Source: Anaerolineae bacterium
GTDB taxonomy: Bacteria; Chloroflexota; Anaerolineae; Aggregatilineales; Phototrophicaceae
Assembly: GCA_013360465.1 (NCBI GenBank)
Contig: JABWBO010000007.1
Span: forward strand, 124,001-188,000
Direction: 5' to 3'
DNA length: 64,000 bases
Made by a program: the position numbers and the translations under genes. Shown here piece after piece: positions 56,610 to 64,000 of the stretch (the stretch's first letter is position 1; every line of letters starts with the position of its first letter). The notes under the pieces are model-generated. The model worked only from the letters and a program-made list of their open reading frames with translations, had not been told where the DNA came from and searched no databases.

Positions 56610-57455
56610 CTAACGCGGATAGACTGCCAGCACCGCAGGCACGGGGTCGAACGAAAAGATGCGCAGCGGATTGGCATCCGGGATGTTCAACCACAGCATC
56701 GTCGAACCGCCGCCGTCCAGGTTCACGGCATTGACCAGCGCCAGGTCGGTCGTCGGCAGATAAGCGCTGAGCGCCGACAGCGTGATCCCCGCCAGCGAGG
56801 GCGTGGAAAGGATGATGATCCGCCCCTGGGCGTCCTGCCCGACCACCGTGCGCCGCGATGGGCGATCACCGCGTGTGTTGGAAAACGAGGCGGCGCCATC
56901 GGTGATCAGCATCGGGAACGCCTGGACCGCCTGCTCCAACGCTTCTCCCAGATAGGGTTCCATCAGGGTTGAGCGCACCCGCACGACGCCATCCTGCACC
57001 TGAACCAGACCCCCTCGATCATTGTAGGCATACCCGTGCGCGATCCCGTCCGCGACCAGCAGTCCCAGGATACGATTTTGCGGATCGAAGAAGTTGGCGT
57101 TGATGAATGCCGCCGCATCGGGCAGGCGGCTGATCCACCCGTTGAGATCGTAGGCAGCTCCCGGCTCGTAGTGGGCGCGCAGCGTGAAGTTCGCCGGGTC
57201 GATGCGCAGCGCCAGCAGCGTCGTGAAGGGGTGGTCACCGCCGGGATGATACGTCCGCCGCTCCAAACCCGGCAGAATTGCCTGCCAGGCTTCCCCGGCG
57301 ATGTCGGTTTCGCCCGCCGGCGTGGCGGACGTTCCAGGCAGGGCACAGCTCACCAGCGACGCCGCCGTGATCAGCGACGAAAACCGCAGCCGCCGCCAGT
57401 GCATCAGCCGGGCAGTCAGACGGCGCGTGATGAAGGTCAAAATCCTCAGGCGCAT
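56610..57455 (-). CDS. Phosphodiester glycosidase (NAGPA-domain) exported protein
   Basis: 281 residues from ATG 57455 (MRLRILTFI); a shorter start at 57404 (MHWRRLRFS) would place a lipobox LVSC about 18 residues on, suggesting a lipoprotein. The NAGPA domain is recognised by AAFINANFFDPQNRILGLLVADGI, LITDGAASFSN, then VVGQDAQGRIIIL and the hallmark NAVNLDGGGSTMLW. The family cleaves GlcNAc-1-phosphodiester links, as in the human uncovering enzyme. Substrates in bacteria are probably cell-wall glycopolymers. Confidence 0.85.
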   Translation of the reverse strand: MRLRILTFITRRLTARLMHWRRLRFSSLITAASLVSCALPGTSATPAGETDIAGEAWQAILPGLERRTYHPGGDHPFTTLLALRIDPANFTLRAHYEPGAAYDLNGWISRLPDAAAFINANFFDPQNRILGLLVADGIAHGYAYNDRGGLVQVQDGVVRVRSTLMEPYLGEALEQAVQAFPMLITDGAASFSNTRGDRPSRRTVVGQDAQGRIIILSTPSLAGITLSALSAYLPTTDLALVNAVNLDGGGSTMLWLNIPDANPLRIFSFDPVPAVLAVYPR

Positions 57456-57562
57456 TGCCTCACCAAATAGTTCGCCGCACAGTTTGCGGTGAATGCTGAC
57501 ATTTCCCATGATCACAGGTATTCTATCATGCGCTTGAAGGTCAGGGCTTGAAGGGAAACATC

Positions 57563-58933
57563 ATGCTGGACCGAGTCCGCGCGCTGCCGCTCTTCGCGCA
57601 GTTCCCGCAGGCGGAACTGGAAATGCTGCTCGAACAGAGTCGGCAGATCGACCTGCCCTCAGGCGAGTATCTGTTTCACGACGGCGACGAACCGACTGGT
57701 TTCTATATCATCCTCGACGGAGAGCTGGAGATCACCAAGAACATCGGCGGGCAAACGGTGGTCCTCGCCCGCCAGCAGCCGGGCGTCTTCGTCGGCGAGA
57801 TCGGCTTTCTGACCGGTCAGCGTCGCAACGCCTCGGCGCAGGCGCGGGGGGACACCCGCCTGCTTGAATTCGACGCGCACCTGGTCGGCAGCGTCACCAT
57901 GTCGTCCACAATTGCCGGTTTGCTGCACGCCACGATGGCGCAGCGTCTGCGCAACACAGAAGCACAGATTCGCCAGACGGAGAAGCTTTCTGCCCTGGGC
58001 AAACTAGCAGCGGGTCTGGCGCACGAGCTGAACAATCCGGCGTCGGCAAACGTGCGTGCTGCCCGGCAGATTCCGGACATGCTGGCAGAGGCGCAGCGCC
58101 AGGCGTTCGCCGTGCCCTATCTGGGGCTGAACGAAGAACAAATGCATCTGATCACCGAATTGGGACAGCGTATCATCATTCAACCCGCACCGCCCCCGCT
58201 CGATGCGCTGCGTCTCAGCGATCTCGAAAACGCCATGACCGATTGGATGGATGCGCACGACATCCCGGACGGCTGGAGGATCGCGCCATCGCTGGCTGCC
58301 GAAGGGATCGGGCTGGATACCCTGGACATGCTGGCGGAAATCCTCCCGGAAGCCTCCCTGTCCGGCGTCCTGTCGTGGCTCGACGCAACGCTGAACCTGG
58401 TCGGGCTGGCGCGAACGGTCGGGCAGAGCGCTACGCGCATCTCCGAAATGATCCAGGCGGTCAAAGCCTATACCTACATGGACGAAGCGCCGCTGCAGGT
58501 CGTCAATATTCACGAGGGCATCGAAAATACGCTGAAAGTACTCTCCAACCGGCTGGCGCGCGTCGCCGTCGAGCGCCACTTTGACCCTTCCTGCCCGCGC
58601 CTGAACGTCTATGCCAGCGAGCTGAATCAGGTCTGGACGAAGGTCATCGAAAACGCACTCGACGCCATGAACGACCGGGGGACGCTGATCATCCACACCG
58701 AACGCGGCGAGACGATGGTGCGCGTCACCATCACAGACAGCGGGCGGGGCATTCAGCCGGATATTCAATCGCGCATCTTCGAGCCTTTCTTTTCAACCAA
58801 GCCGATGGGGACCGGACTGGGTCTCGACATCGCCCGGCGCATCCTCATCGAAAAACATCGCGGGGACATACAGTTCACCTCGCAGCCTGGCAGAACATGC
58901 TTCATCATCACGCTGCCGCTGGCGCAGAGCTAG
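57563..58933 (+). CDS. Histidine kinase with N-terminal cyclic-nucleotide-binding domain
   Basis: 456 residues from ATG 57563 (AAGGG seven bases upstream). A cNMP-binding domain spans about 1-125 (LFAQFPQAELEMLLEQSRQ, GEYLFHDGDEPTGFYIILDGELEIT, FVGEIGFLTGQRRNASAQA). HisKA has the acceptor His in GKLAAGLAHELNNPASANVRAARQ, and HATPase has WTKVIENALDAMNDRG, DSGRGI and GTGLGLDIARRILIEKHRG. It is probably a cytosolic kinase responding to a cyclic nucleotide or redox signal. It is co-directional with the P-type ATPase gene. Confidence 0.9.
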   Translation: MLDRVRALPLFAQFPQAELEMLLEQSRQIDLPSGEYLFHDGDEPTGFYIILDGELEITKNIGGQTVVLARQQPGVFVGEIGFLTGQRRNASAQARGDTRLLEFDAHLVGSVTMSSTIAGLLHATMAQRLRNTEAQIRQTEKLSALGKLAAGLAHELNNPASANVRAARQIPDMLAEAQRQAFAVPYLGLNEEQMHLITELGQRIIIQPAPPPLDALRLSDLENAMTDWMDAHDIPDGWRIAPSLAAEGIGLDTLDMLAEILPEASLSGVLSWLDATLNLVGLARTVGQSATRISEMIQAVKAYTYMDEAPLQVVNIHEGIENTLKVLSNRLARVAVERHFDPSCPRLNVYASELNQVWTKVIENALDAMNDRGTLIIHTERGETMVRVTITDSGRGIQPDIQSRIFEPFFSTKPMGTGLGLDIARRILIEKHRGDIQFTSQPGRTCFIITLPLAQS

Positions 58934-58968
58934 CCTTGATCCCATCTGGTTGCTGTTAGGAGTTCGTA

Positions 58969-61368
58969 TTGTCCGCTCAGAGTCAGACGCCGAAGGGCTT
59001 AACCTCCGCCGAAGTCCAGCAGCGCATTCGGCGCGGCGAAGTGAACGATTTCAAAGCGCGCGTAGGGCGCAGCTATTGGGACATCTTCCGCGATAACATC
59101 CTCAACCTGTTCAATCTGATCTTTGGCGCGCTGCTGGTCGTCGTCTTTCTCTTTCGCGACTATGGAACCTTCTTCTTCGCCGGGTTCAGCGTCGTCACCA
59201 ACTCCTTCCTGGGCATGATTCAGGAGGCGCTGGCGAAGCGCCAGCTGGACCGGCTGGCGGCGCTGGCGGCGGACGACATCAAAGTCTGGCGCGACGGTCA
59301 GCTGGCCAGCATCTCGCCGCTGCAGCTTGTCAAGGATGACGTTATCCCCATCCAGCCCGGCATGCGCATCCCGGTTGACGGCGTTTTGCTGCACAGTGAC
59401 GCGCTGGAGATGGATGAGTCGCAGCTCACCGGCGAATCGGACGCAGTGCTGAAGAACGAAGGCGATCCCGTCGTCTCCGGCTCGTTCTGCATCGCCGGAA
59501 GCGGGACGATGGTCGCCACTCAGGTCGGCAGGCACAGCAGCATCAACCGGCTGTCGGAGACGGCAAAAGCCTACAAGCGAGTACTCACCCCCACCCAGCA
59601 GCGCATCTCGCTGCTGGTGCAGCTCACCGTGATCCTCATGCTGGTCACCCTGCCTATGGTGTTCATCGCCGGCTACCTTCAGGACCAGACGATCATCACG
59701 CTGCCCACCTTTCGCAGCGCGGTGGTCTTCGTCGCCAGCATCGTGCCGCAGGGCTTGGTGCTGACGGCGATCCTGGCGCTGACCATCGGCGCGGTCAACA
59801 TCAGCCGGAAGCAGACGCTCGTCCAGCGGGTCAACGCCGTCGAGTCGATGGCGAATGTCACGACGCTGTGCTTCGACAAGACCGGAACCCTGACCCAGAA
59901 CCGGCTGACCGTCATGGAGATCACGCCGCTGGGCGCGCTTCTTCACGGGCAGATCATCGAACGGCTGGCGCTCTACACCGGCAACCTATCGAGCCAGAAC
60001 CGCACGGCGGCGGCGGTCGCCCACTACGCCGTCGGCGACTCAGGACTGCCCGCCCTGCCGGCGGTCGCCAAGACGCGCGAGGTTCCGTTCACCTCGCAGC
60101 GCAAGTGGGGCGCGATCATCCTGCCGGGAGAGACGCTCATCCTGGGCGCGCCAGAGCGCGTGCTGCCGCGCCGCGATGTGCAGGCGCTCGAACAGGCGCG
60201 CACGCTTTCGACACAGGGGCTGCGGGTGCTGGCATTCGCCCGCTCGAACAGCGCAATGCAGGAAACGGCGCTCGACGACTCGCGCGAGTCGCTGGCGCTG
60301 GTCATCCTTCACGATCAGGTGCGTCCTGGCATCCAGGATACGCTGGCGGAATTCGGCGAAGAACAGGTCGCACTCAAAGTCATCACCGGTGACAACCTGG
60401 AGACGGCGACCGAGATCGCGCGTGAAGCCGGGCTTCTCGTCACCCGCGCCTATTCCGGCGATCAGTTAGAAGCGCTCGATAGCGACGCCTTCGACGACGC
60501 CGTCAGATCGGGGAACTTGTTCGCCCGCATCGAACCGGAGACCAAACGGCGGATCATCGCTGCGCTGAAACGGAATGGTGAATACGTGGCGATGGTCGGT
60601 GACGGCGTGAACGACGTACCGGCGCTCAAGGAAGCGCACCTGGCGATTGCCATGAACGACGGCGCGCAGATCACCAAAGATGTCGCTGACCTGGTGCTGC
60701 TCAACAACGCCCTGACCACCCTGCCGCTCGCCTTCCGCGAGGGGCGCGCCATTCGTCAATCAGTGTTCGGGACGATGAAGATCTTCCTGGTCAAGAACTT
60801 CTACAGCGTCATCTTCTTCATCCTGGTCGGCTTCATGCTGATGCCCTTCCCGATCAACCCGATTCAGATCAGCTGGCTCACCTTCGGTGTCATCAACGTC
60901 CCGGCGACGCTGATCGCCTTTCGCGCCATCAAACCGATTCAGATGCCGACCTTTCGGGCGGGCGTACTCGACTACGCGGTCACGGCAGGATTCATCGGCG
61001 CAGCGTCGATGTGCCTGGTCTACGCCGTCGCCTACATCGTCAGCGGCGAAGAGGTGCAGATCGCGAGGAGTACCGTCAGCCAGTACATGACGCTCTTCGG
61101 CACGCTGGCATACTGGAACATTCACGGCGTGGAAATGTTCGATTGGCGCAGCATCCGCCAGAGACCTTTCATCTTCTGGTCGGGCATAGCGCTCTGCCTC
61201 GGGACGGTTTTTGGTTTTTTCATGCTGCCCCGGCTGACCGAGTTCACAGCCTTCTCGGCAGACCTTGCGGCGCTGGTCGCGCTGACCTTCGTGTTCGCGG
61301 CACTGCTGCTCACCTTCGCCATGCGGGTGCGCTTCGTCAACCGCCTGTGGCGGCTGCTCGCTCCCTGA
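58969..61368 (+). CDS. Cation-transporting P-type ATPase, CtpE-like
   Basis: 799 residues, TTG start at 58969 with AGGAG six bases upstream. The actuator domain has LTGESDAV, the phosphorylation motif is CFDKTGTLTQN, and the hinge is VAMVGDGVNDVPALKEAHLAIAMNDG. The transmembrane segments lie near the N-terminus (about 40-70), about 210-290 (LTVILMLVTLPMVFIAGYL, ...SIVPQGLVLTAIL) and the C-terminal six. EGRAIRQSVFGTMKIFLVKNFYSVIFFILVGF is similar to CtpE/Exp7-type P-ATPases, linked in mycobacteria to calcium. The transported ion is not provable here. Confidence 0.88.
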   Translation: MSAQSQTPKGLTSAEVQQRIRRGEVNDFKARVGRSYWDIFRDNILNLFNLIFGALLVVVFLFRDYGTFFFAGFSVVTNSFLGMIQEALAKRQLDRLAALAADDIKVWRDGQLASISPLQLVKDDVIPIQPGMRIPVDGVLLHSDALEMDESQLTGESDAVLKNEGDPVVSGSFCIAGSGTMVATQVGRHSSINRLSETAKAYKRVLTPTQQRISLLVQLTVILMLVTLPMVFIAGYLQDQTIITLPTFRSAVVFVASIVPQGLVLTAILALTIGAVNISRKQTLVQRVNAVESMANVTTLCFDKTGTLTQNRLTVMEITPLGALLHGQIIERLALYTGNLSSQNRTAAAVAHYAVGDSGLPALPAVAKTREVPFTSQRKWGAIILPGETLILGAPERVLPRRDVQALEQARTLSTQGLRVLAFARSNSAMQETALDDSRESLALVILHDQVRPGIQDTLAEFGEEQVALKVITGDNLETATEIAREAGLLVTRAYSGDQLEALDSDAFDDAVRSGNLFARIEPETKRRIIAALKRNGEYVAMVGDGVNDVPALKEAHLAIAMNDGAQITKDVADLVLLNNALTTLPLAFREGRAIRQSVFGTMKIFLVKNFYSVIFFILVGFMLMPFPINPIQISWLTFGVINVPATLIAFRAIKPIQMPTFRAGVLDYAVTAGFIGAASMCLVYAVAYIVSGEEVQIARSTVSQYMTLFGTLAYWNIHGVEMFDWRSIRQRPFIFWSGIALCLGTVFGFFMLPRLTEFTAFSADLAALVALTFVFAALLLTFAMRVRFVNRLWRLLAP

Positions 61369-61386
61369 AGGTGCGGCAGAGTCAGG

Positions 61387-62139
61387 CTAGACCGTGATAT
61401 CCCAGGCTGCCAGGTCGGCAAGAAGGCGGTGTGCTGTCAAATCGAGATGGATCGGGGTCAGGCTGGCATAGCCGTGATGCACTGCCCACAGATCCGTACC
61501 CTCTTCGTCCGTATAGCCGGATGGCTCCGGTCCGACGATGCGGTAGGTACTGCCGTGTGATTCCAGTTCATCACGATAGATGCGAATGCCCTGGCGGGTC
61601 AGGCGAATCCCCTTCACCCGGTCGATATTCGGGACATTGACGTTGAGGATGGTCAGCGGGGGAAGCTTTCTCGACAGGACGGAACGCACGACCTGCGTAA
61701 CAACCCGCGCCGCTTCGGCATAATCCTCCGGGGTATCGGCGTCACGATGATCCAGAGACACAGCGACCGCCGGCACGCCGTTGATCGCCGCCTCCAGCGC
61801 TGCCGTAACCGTGCCGCTGTAGGTGATATCCTGTCCCATGTTCGGTCCGCGATTGATCCCGGAGACGACGATATCGGTACTCCAATCGATCAAGCCCAGC
61901 GACGCCAGGGCGATGCAGTCCGCCGGCGAACCGCCGACAGCTAACGCCGGAGTGCCGTCAGCAAGCTCCGTTGAGGTCACGACGATGTCCTGGAAAAGGG
62001 TCTTCTTATGCCCGCTGGCGCTCTGGTTGACCGCCGGGGCGACCACGCGAACCTCACCCAGCGGGCGCATCGCTGCCGCCAGCGCCAGGATGCCCGCAGC
62101 GTGGACGCCGTCGTCGTTGGTCACGATGATTCGAGGCAA
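61387..62139 (-). CDS. surE: 5'/3'-nucleotidase SurE
   Basis: 250 residues with the SurE metal motif MPRIIVTNDDGVHAAGI, followed by VVAPAVNQSASGHK (the NxSxxG loop) and VSGINRGPNMGQDITYSGTVTAALEA. It hydrolyses nucleoside 5'- and 3'-monophosphates and exopolyphosphate, as a stationary-phase function. Convergent to the P-type ATPase with an 18-base gap. Confidence 0.95.
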   Translation of the reverse strand: MPRIIVTNDDGVHAAGILALAAAMRPLGEVRVVAPAVNQSASGHKKTLFQDIVVTSTELADGTPALAVGGSPADCIALASLGLIDWSTDIVVSGINRGPNMGQDITYSGTVTAALEAAINGVPAVAVSLDHRDADTPEDYAEAARVVTQVVRSVLSRKLPPLTILNVNVPNIDRVKGIRLTRQGIRIYRDELESHGSTYRIVGPEPSGYTDEEGTDLWAVHHGYASLTPIHLDLTAHRLLADLAAWDITV

Positions 62140-62338
62140 GATGCTCGCCGTCCTTTTCGTGGCGTATGCCAGACGAAACCATGATGAATATCTGATGAGT
62201 CATCGTCAAATGTTTCACATGACATAACAAAGTCTGTGAAAAGCTGCATGAAACCTCATGTAGAATGATTGTGCAGTCCTCGTATTGTACGGAGTCGCAG
62301 ATGACTGTACAGTACGAGTAATGGTCTGGAGGAAGAAG

Positions 62339-63346
62339 ATGCCGGACGACATACAGGATATGAATTATCTCGCTGGGATAAGTGCCTTCCAGAATGCCCG
62401 CATGCGCGGTTTCTGGACGGACGTACTAAGCCTGGTGCGGGGAAAACCGGCGGAACTGCTGAGTTTCGAAGATGTTCGCGCGCGGCTGCGGCTGCGCGAA
62501 GAGAGCTACCTTGGGCTGCACGATGTACCGCTTGCCCAAATCGTCGGCAGCGTCGGTCGCTACCGTGATTTCACAAGGGGTTTCCTGCCCAAATCGGCGA
62601 AGATGCAGGACCGCTGGAGCCGCGTCTACGCTCAGGCGACCGGGCTGACCGGCTTACCGCCGATTGAGCTGTACAAAGTCGGCGAAATGTATTTCGTGCG
62701 CGACGGGAACCACCGTGTCTCGGTGGCGCGTCAGCTGGGATCGGAGACTATTCAGGCACATGTGACCCTGCTGCCGACGACGATCACGCTTGATCCAAAG
62801 ATGTCGCCGGAAGAACTGGATGAGCTGGCGGCATACGCCGAATTTCTGGATAACACGCGGCTGCCCTATATGCGCCCGCGTCATCAGTCGCTGCAGCTTT
62901 CCGAGCCATCGCGCTATACCGACCTGCTGGGGCACATCCACGTTCATAAAGCCGTGCTGGAACAGCAGCAGGGGCGCGAGATCTCGCTGGAGGATGCGGC
63001 AGCGGACTGGTACGACATCGTGTATAGACCGGCGCTGACGCTGATCCGCAAGTATGATGTGATGAAGTACTGGCAGGGTCGCACAGAGGGCGATCTCTAT
63101 CTGTGGATGATCGATCATCTGCGCGAGGTGCAGGCAGCGCTCGATGCCCCGGATGATGACGGCGCGGCGCGGCGTTTCAGCGATGCGCTGGTCGATTTTC
63201 TAGCGAACAAGCGGATCCCTGTACCGAAAGATCTGCTGACCGAGAAGGATGACACGGTCAAACTGGCGCGGGAAGATGTTGAAGCCAGCATCGCAGAGAT
63301 CCGCGCTCGCCAGATGGCGCAGCAGGCGGCTATGGTCGAAGAGTAG
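62339..63346 (+). CDS. ParB/sulfiredoxin-like domain protein of unknown function
   Basis: 335 residues from ATG 62339 (MPDDIQDMNYLAG), with GGAGG six bases upstream. The central segment LPPIELYKVGEMYFVRDGNHRVSVARQLG matches the ParB N-terminal (nuclease-like) motif DGxHRxxAA. The N-terminal helices and the C-terminal 180 residues (IDHLREVQAALD, ADWYDIVYRPALTLIRKY) are family-specific and helical. No partner gene is adjacent. The DGNHR motif suggests nucleotide or DNA binding; any enzymatic role is unproven. Confidence 0.7.
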   Translation: MPDDIQDMNYLAGISAFQNARMRGFWTDVLSLVRGKPAELLSFEDVRARLRLREESYLGLHDVPLAQIVGSVGRYRDFTRGFLPKSAKMQDRWSRVYAQATGLTGLPPIELYKVGEMYFVRDGNHRVSVARQLGSETIQAHVTLLPTTITLDPKMSPEELDELAAYAEFLDNTRLPYMRPRHQSLQLSEPSRYTDLLGHIHVHKAVLEQQQGREISLEDAAADWYDIVYRPALTLIRKYDVMKYWQGRTEGDLYLWMIDHLREVQAALDAPDDDGAARRFSDALVDFLANKRIPVPKDLLTEKDDTVKLAREDVEASIAEIRARQMAQQAAMVEE

Positions 63347-63358
63347 CGCGAATCCCCG

Positions 63359-63382
63359 GGAGGCGGGCAGTGATCCGCCTCC
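63359..63382. terminator. Hairpin after the ParB-like gene
   Basis: GGAGGCGG (63359-63366) pairs with CCGCCTCC (63375-63382). There is no T-run, so termination is uncertain. Confidence 0.35.
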
Positions 63383-63477
63383 TGAGTTCCCCCCTCCCGC
63401 AATTTTCATAGTCAATTCTCATCTTATCTGAGCTACAATCGCTATCCATTCTTTTCCAAGCAGTCGAGTGACTAAAC

Positions 63478-64000
63478 GTGAAACGACAGGCTTTAAGCGC
63501 TATTCCTCTCGAAGCGCCAGTACAGCAAGACGCTTTCGATCTGATTCAGACCCTGCTCGATGCGCTGCGCGACGCTGACGAAACGCTCCAGCATGGCGAT
63601 ATCCTCGCCATATCCTCCAAATACGCCGCCATTGCCGAAGGGCGGATCGTGCGGCTCGCCGATATCGCGATCAGCCCACAGGCAGCCGCTATCGCCGAAC
63701 GCTACCAGATGATCCCCGCTATCGTCGAGCTGGTGCTGTCGCAGGCAGATCACGTCTTCGGGGGCATTCCCGGCTTTCTGCTGACCTACAAAGACGGCAT
63801 CCTTTCGCCTAATGCCGGCATCGACCGGTCCAACATCCCACCGGGCAATGCCGTACTCTTCCCTGCCAATCCTTACGCCACCGCTGCCGCGATCCGTGCA
63901 GCGCTGCACGACCGCCTGACGGTGAGCGTCGGAGTCATCCTGACTGACAGCTGGCTCATGCCGGGGCGTATCGGCTCGACCGGTGTAGCGCTGGCGACGG
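63478..64000 (+). CDS. cofE: CofE-like coenzyme F420-0:L-glutamate ligase, 5' part
   Basis: A GTG at 63478 opens a frame that runs to the window end (174 codons). MKRQALSAIPLEAPVQ is followed by HGDILAISSKYAAIAEGRIV, DHVFGGIPGFLLTYKDGILSPNAGIDRSNIPPG and ILTDSWLMPGRIGSTGVALAT. These match the CofE/FbiB ligase domain (SSK...AEGR and GIDxSN) that adds glutamates to F420-0. The SD is weak, and the C-terminal half is missing. F420 use is known in Chloroflexota; the assignment needs the rest of the gene. Confidence 0.82.
   Translation, partial: MKRQALSAIPLEAPVQQDAFDLIQTLLDALRDADETLQHGDILAISSKYAAIAEGRIVRLADIAISPQAAAIAERYQMIPAIVELVLSQADHVFGGIPGFLLTYKDGILSPNAGIDRSNIPPGNAVLFPANPYATAAAIRAALHDRLTVSVGVILTDSWLMPGRIGSTGVALAT

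Overview
The window looks like chromosomal DNA of a member of the Chloroflexota, most likely an Anaerolineae-type bacterium. This is an inference from gene content: a SCO1664-family / DUF3090 / histidine-phosphatase trio, CAP-LysM and TPR surface or scaffold proteins, an Flp pilin, a CofE-like gene, a GC-rich sequence and frequent GTG/TTG starts. No taxonomic search could be run. Most of the window is ordinary housekeeping DNA densely packed on both strands, with short intergenic gaps.

Layout. 1-5.6 kb: PfkB kinase fragment, tRNA-Ser(GGA), glutaredoxin-like protein, cell-wall amidase, polytopic membrane protein, Dps and a MaoC-type hydratase. 5.8-13.5 kb: prfA, a Uma2 protein, aroE, trpS, the rimI-tsaB-tsaE cluster and htpG. 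13.5-18.4 kb: a small helical protein, an orphan Flp pilin, a CAP-LysM surface protein, tRNA-Leu(CAA), an ECF sigma/anti-sigma pair and a phosphoesterase. 18.5-25 kb: etfBA, small membrane proteins (a truncated transporter-like ORF and a YqaE/Pmp3 protein), a beta-helix exoprotein, an SGNH hydrolase and an esterase. 25.2-31 kb: a seven-gene minus-strand sulfur/methionine operon. 31-39.4 kb: citrate synthase, a PAS/GAF histidine kinase, a tyrosine recombinase, a ComEA-like protein, a nitrilase homologue, a pseudouridine synthase, rsfS and ndk. 39.5-48.7 kb: two large acidic proteins full of Trp-Leu motifs, a BMP-type binding protein and a TPR membrane protein. 48.9-55.9 kb: 5'-nucleotidase, the SCO1664/DUF3090/phosphatase trio, tmRNA, a class IV aminotransferase and aspartokinase. 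55.9-64 kb: two exported proteins, a cNMP-binding histidine kinase, a CtpE-like P-type ATPase, surE, a ParB-like protein and a partial cofE-like gene.

Most notable systems. (1) The operon from 30785 down to 25231 combines a JAMM metalloprotease, O-acetylhomoserine sulfhydrylase, homoserine acetyltransferase, a ThiS/MoaD-like carrier ending GG-AG, a DUF4395 membrane protein, an anchored thioredoxin and an E1-like MoeB-rhodanese. This is the parts list for protein-thiocarboxylate-dependent homocysteine synthesis. (2) Just upstream lies a 39-codon ORF with a Cys/Met-rich block, followed by a hairpin and T-run: a candidate Cys/Met attenuator. (3) Aspartokinase is preceded by a consensus promoter, a short ORF with a Thr/Met run and a 13-bp terminator: a second candidate attenuator, sensing other end products of the aspartate family. 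Together these suggest ribosome-mediated attenuation of methionine/threonine synthesis in this lineage. (4) Two adjacent genes encode disordered acidic proteins with about 18 and 9 copies of a WL-type motif, whose role is unknown. Two dispersed palindromic repeats, a MITE-like element and a repeat-derived protein tail show small mobile or repeat elements shaping gene ends.
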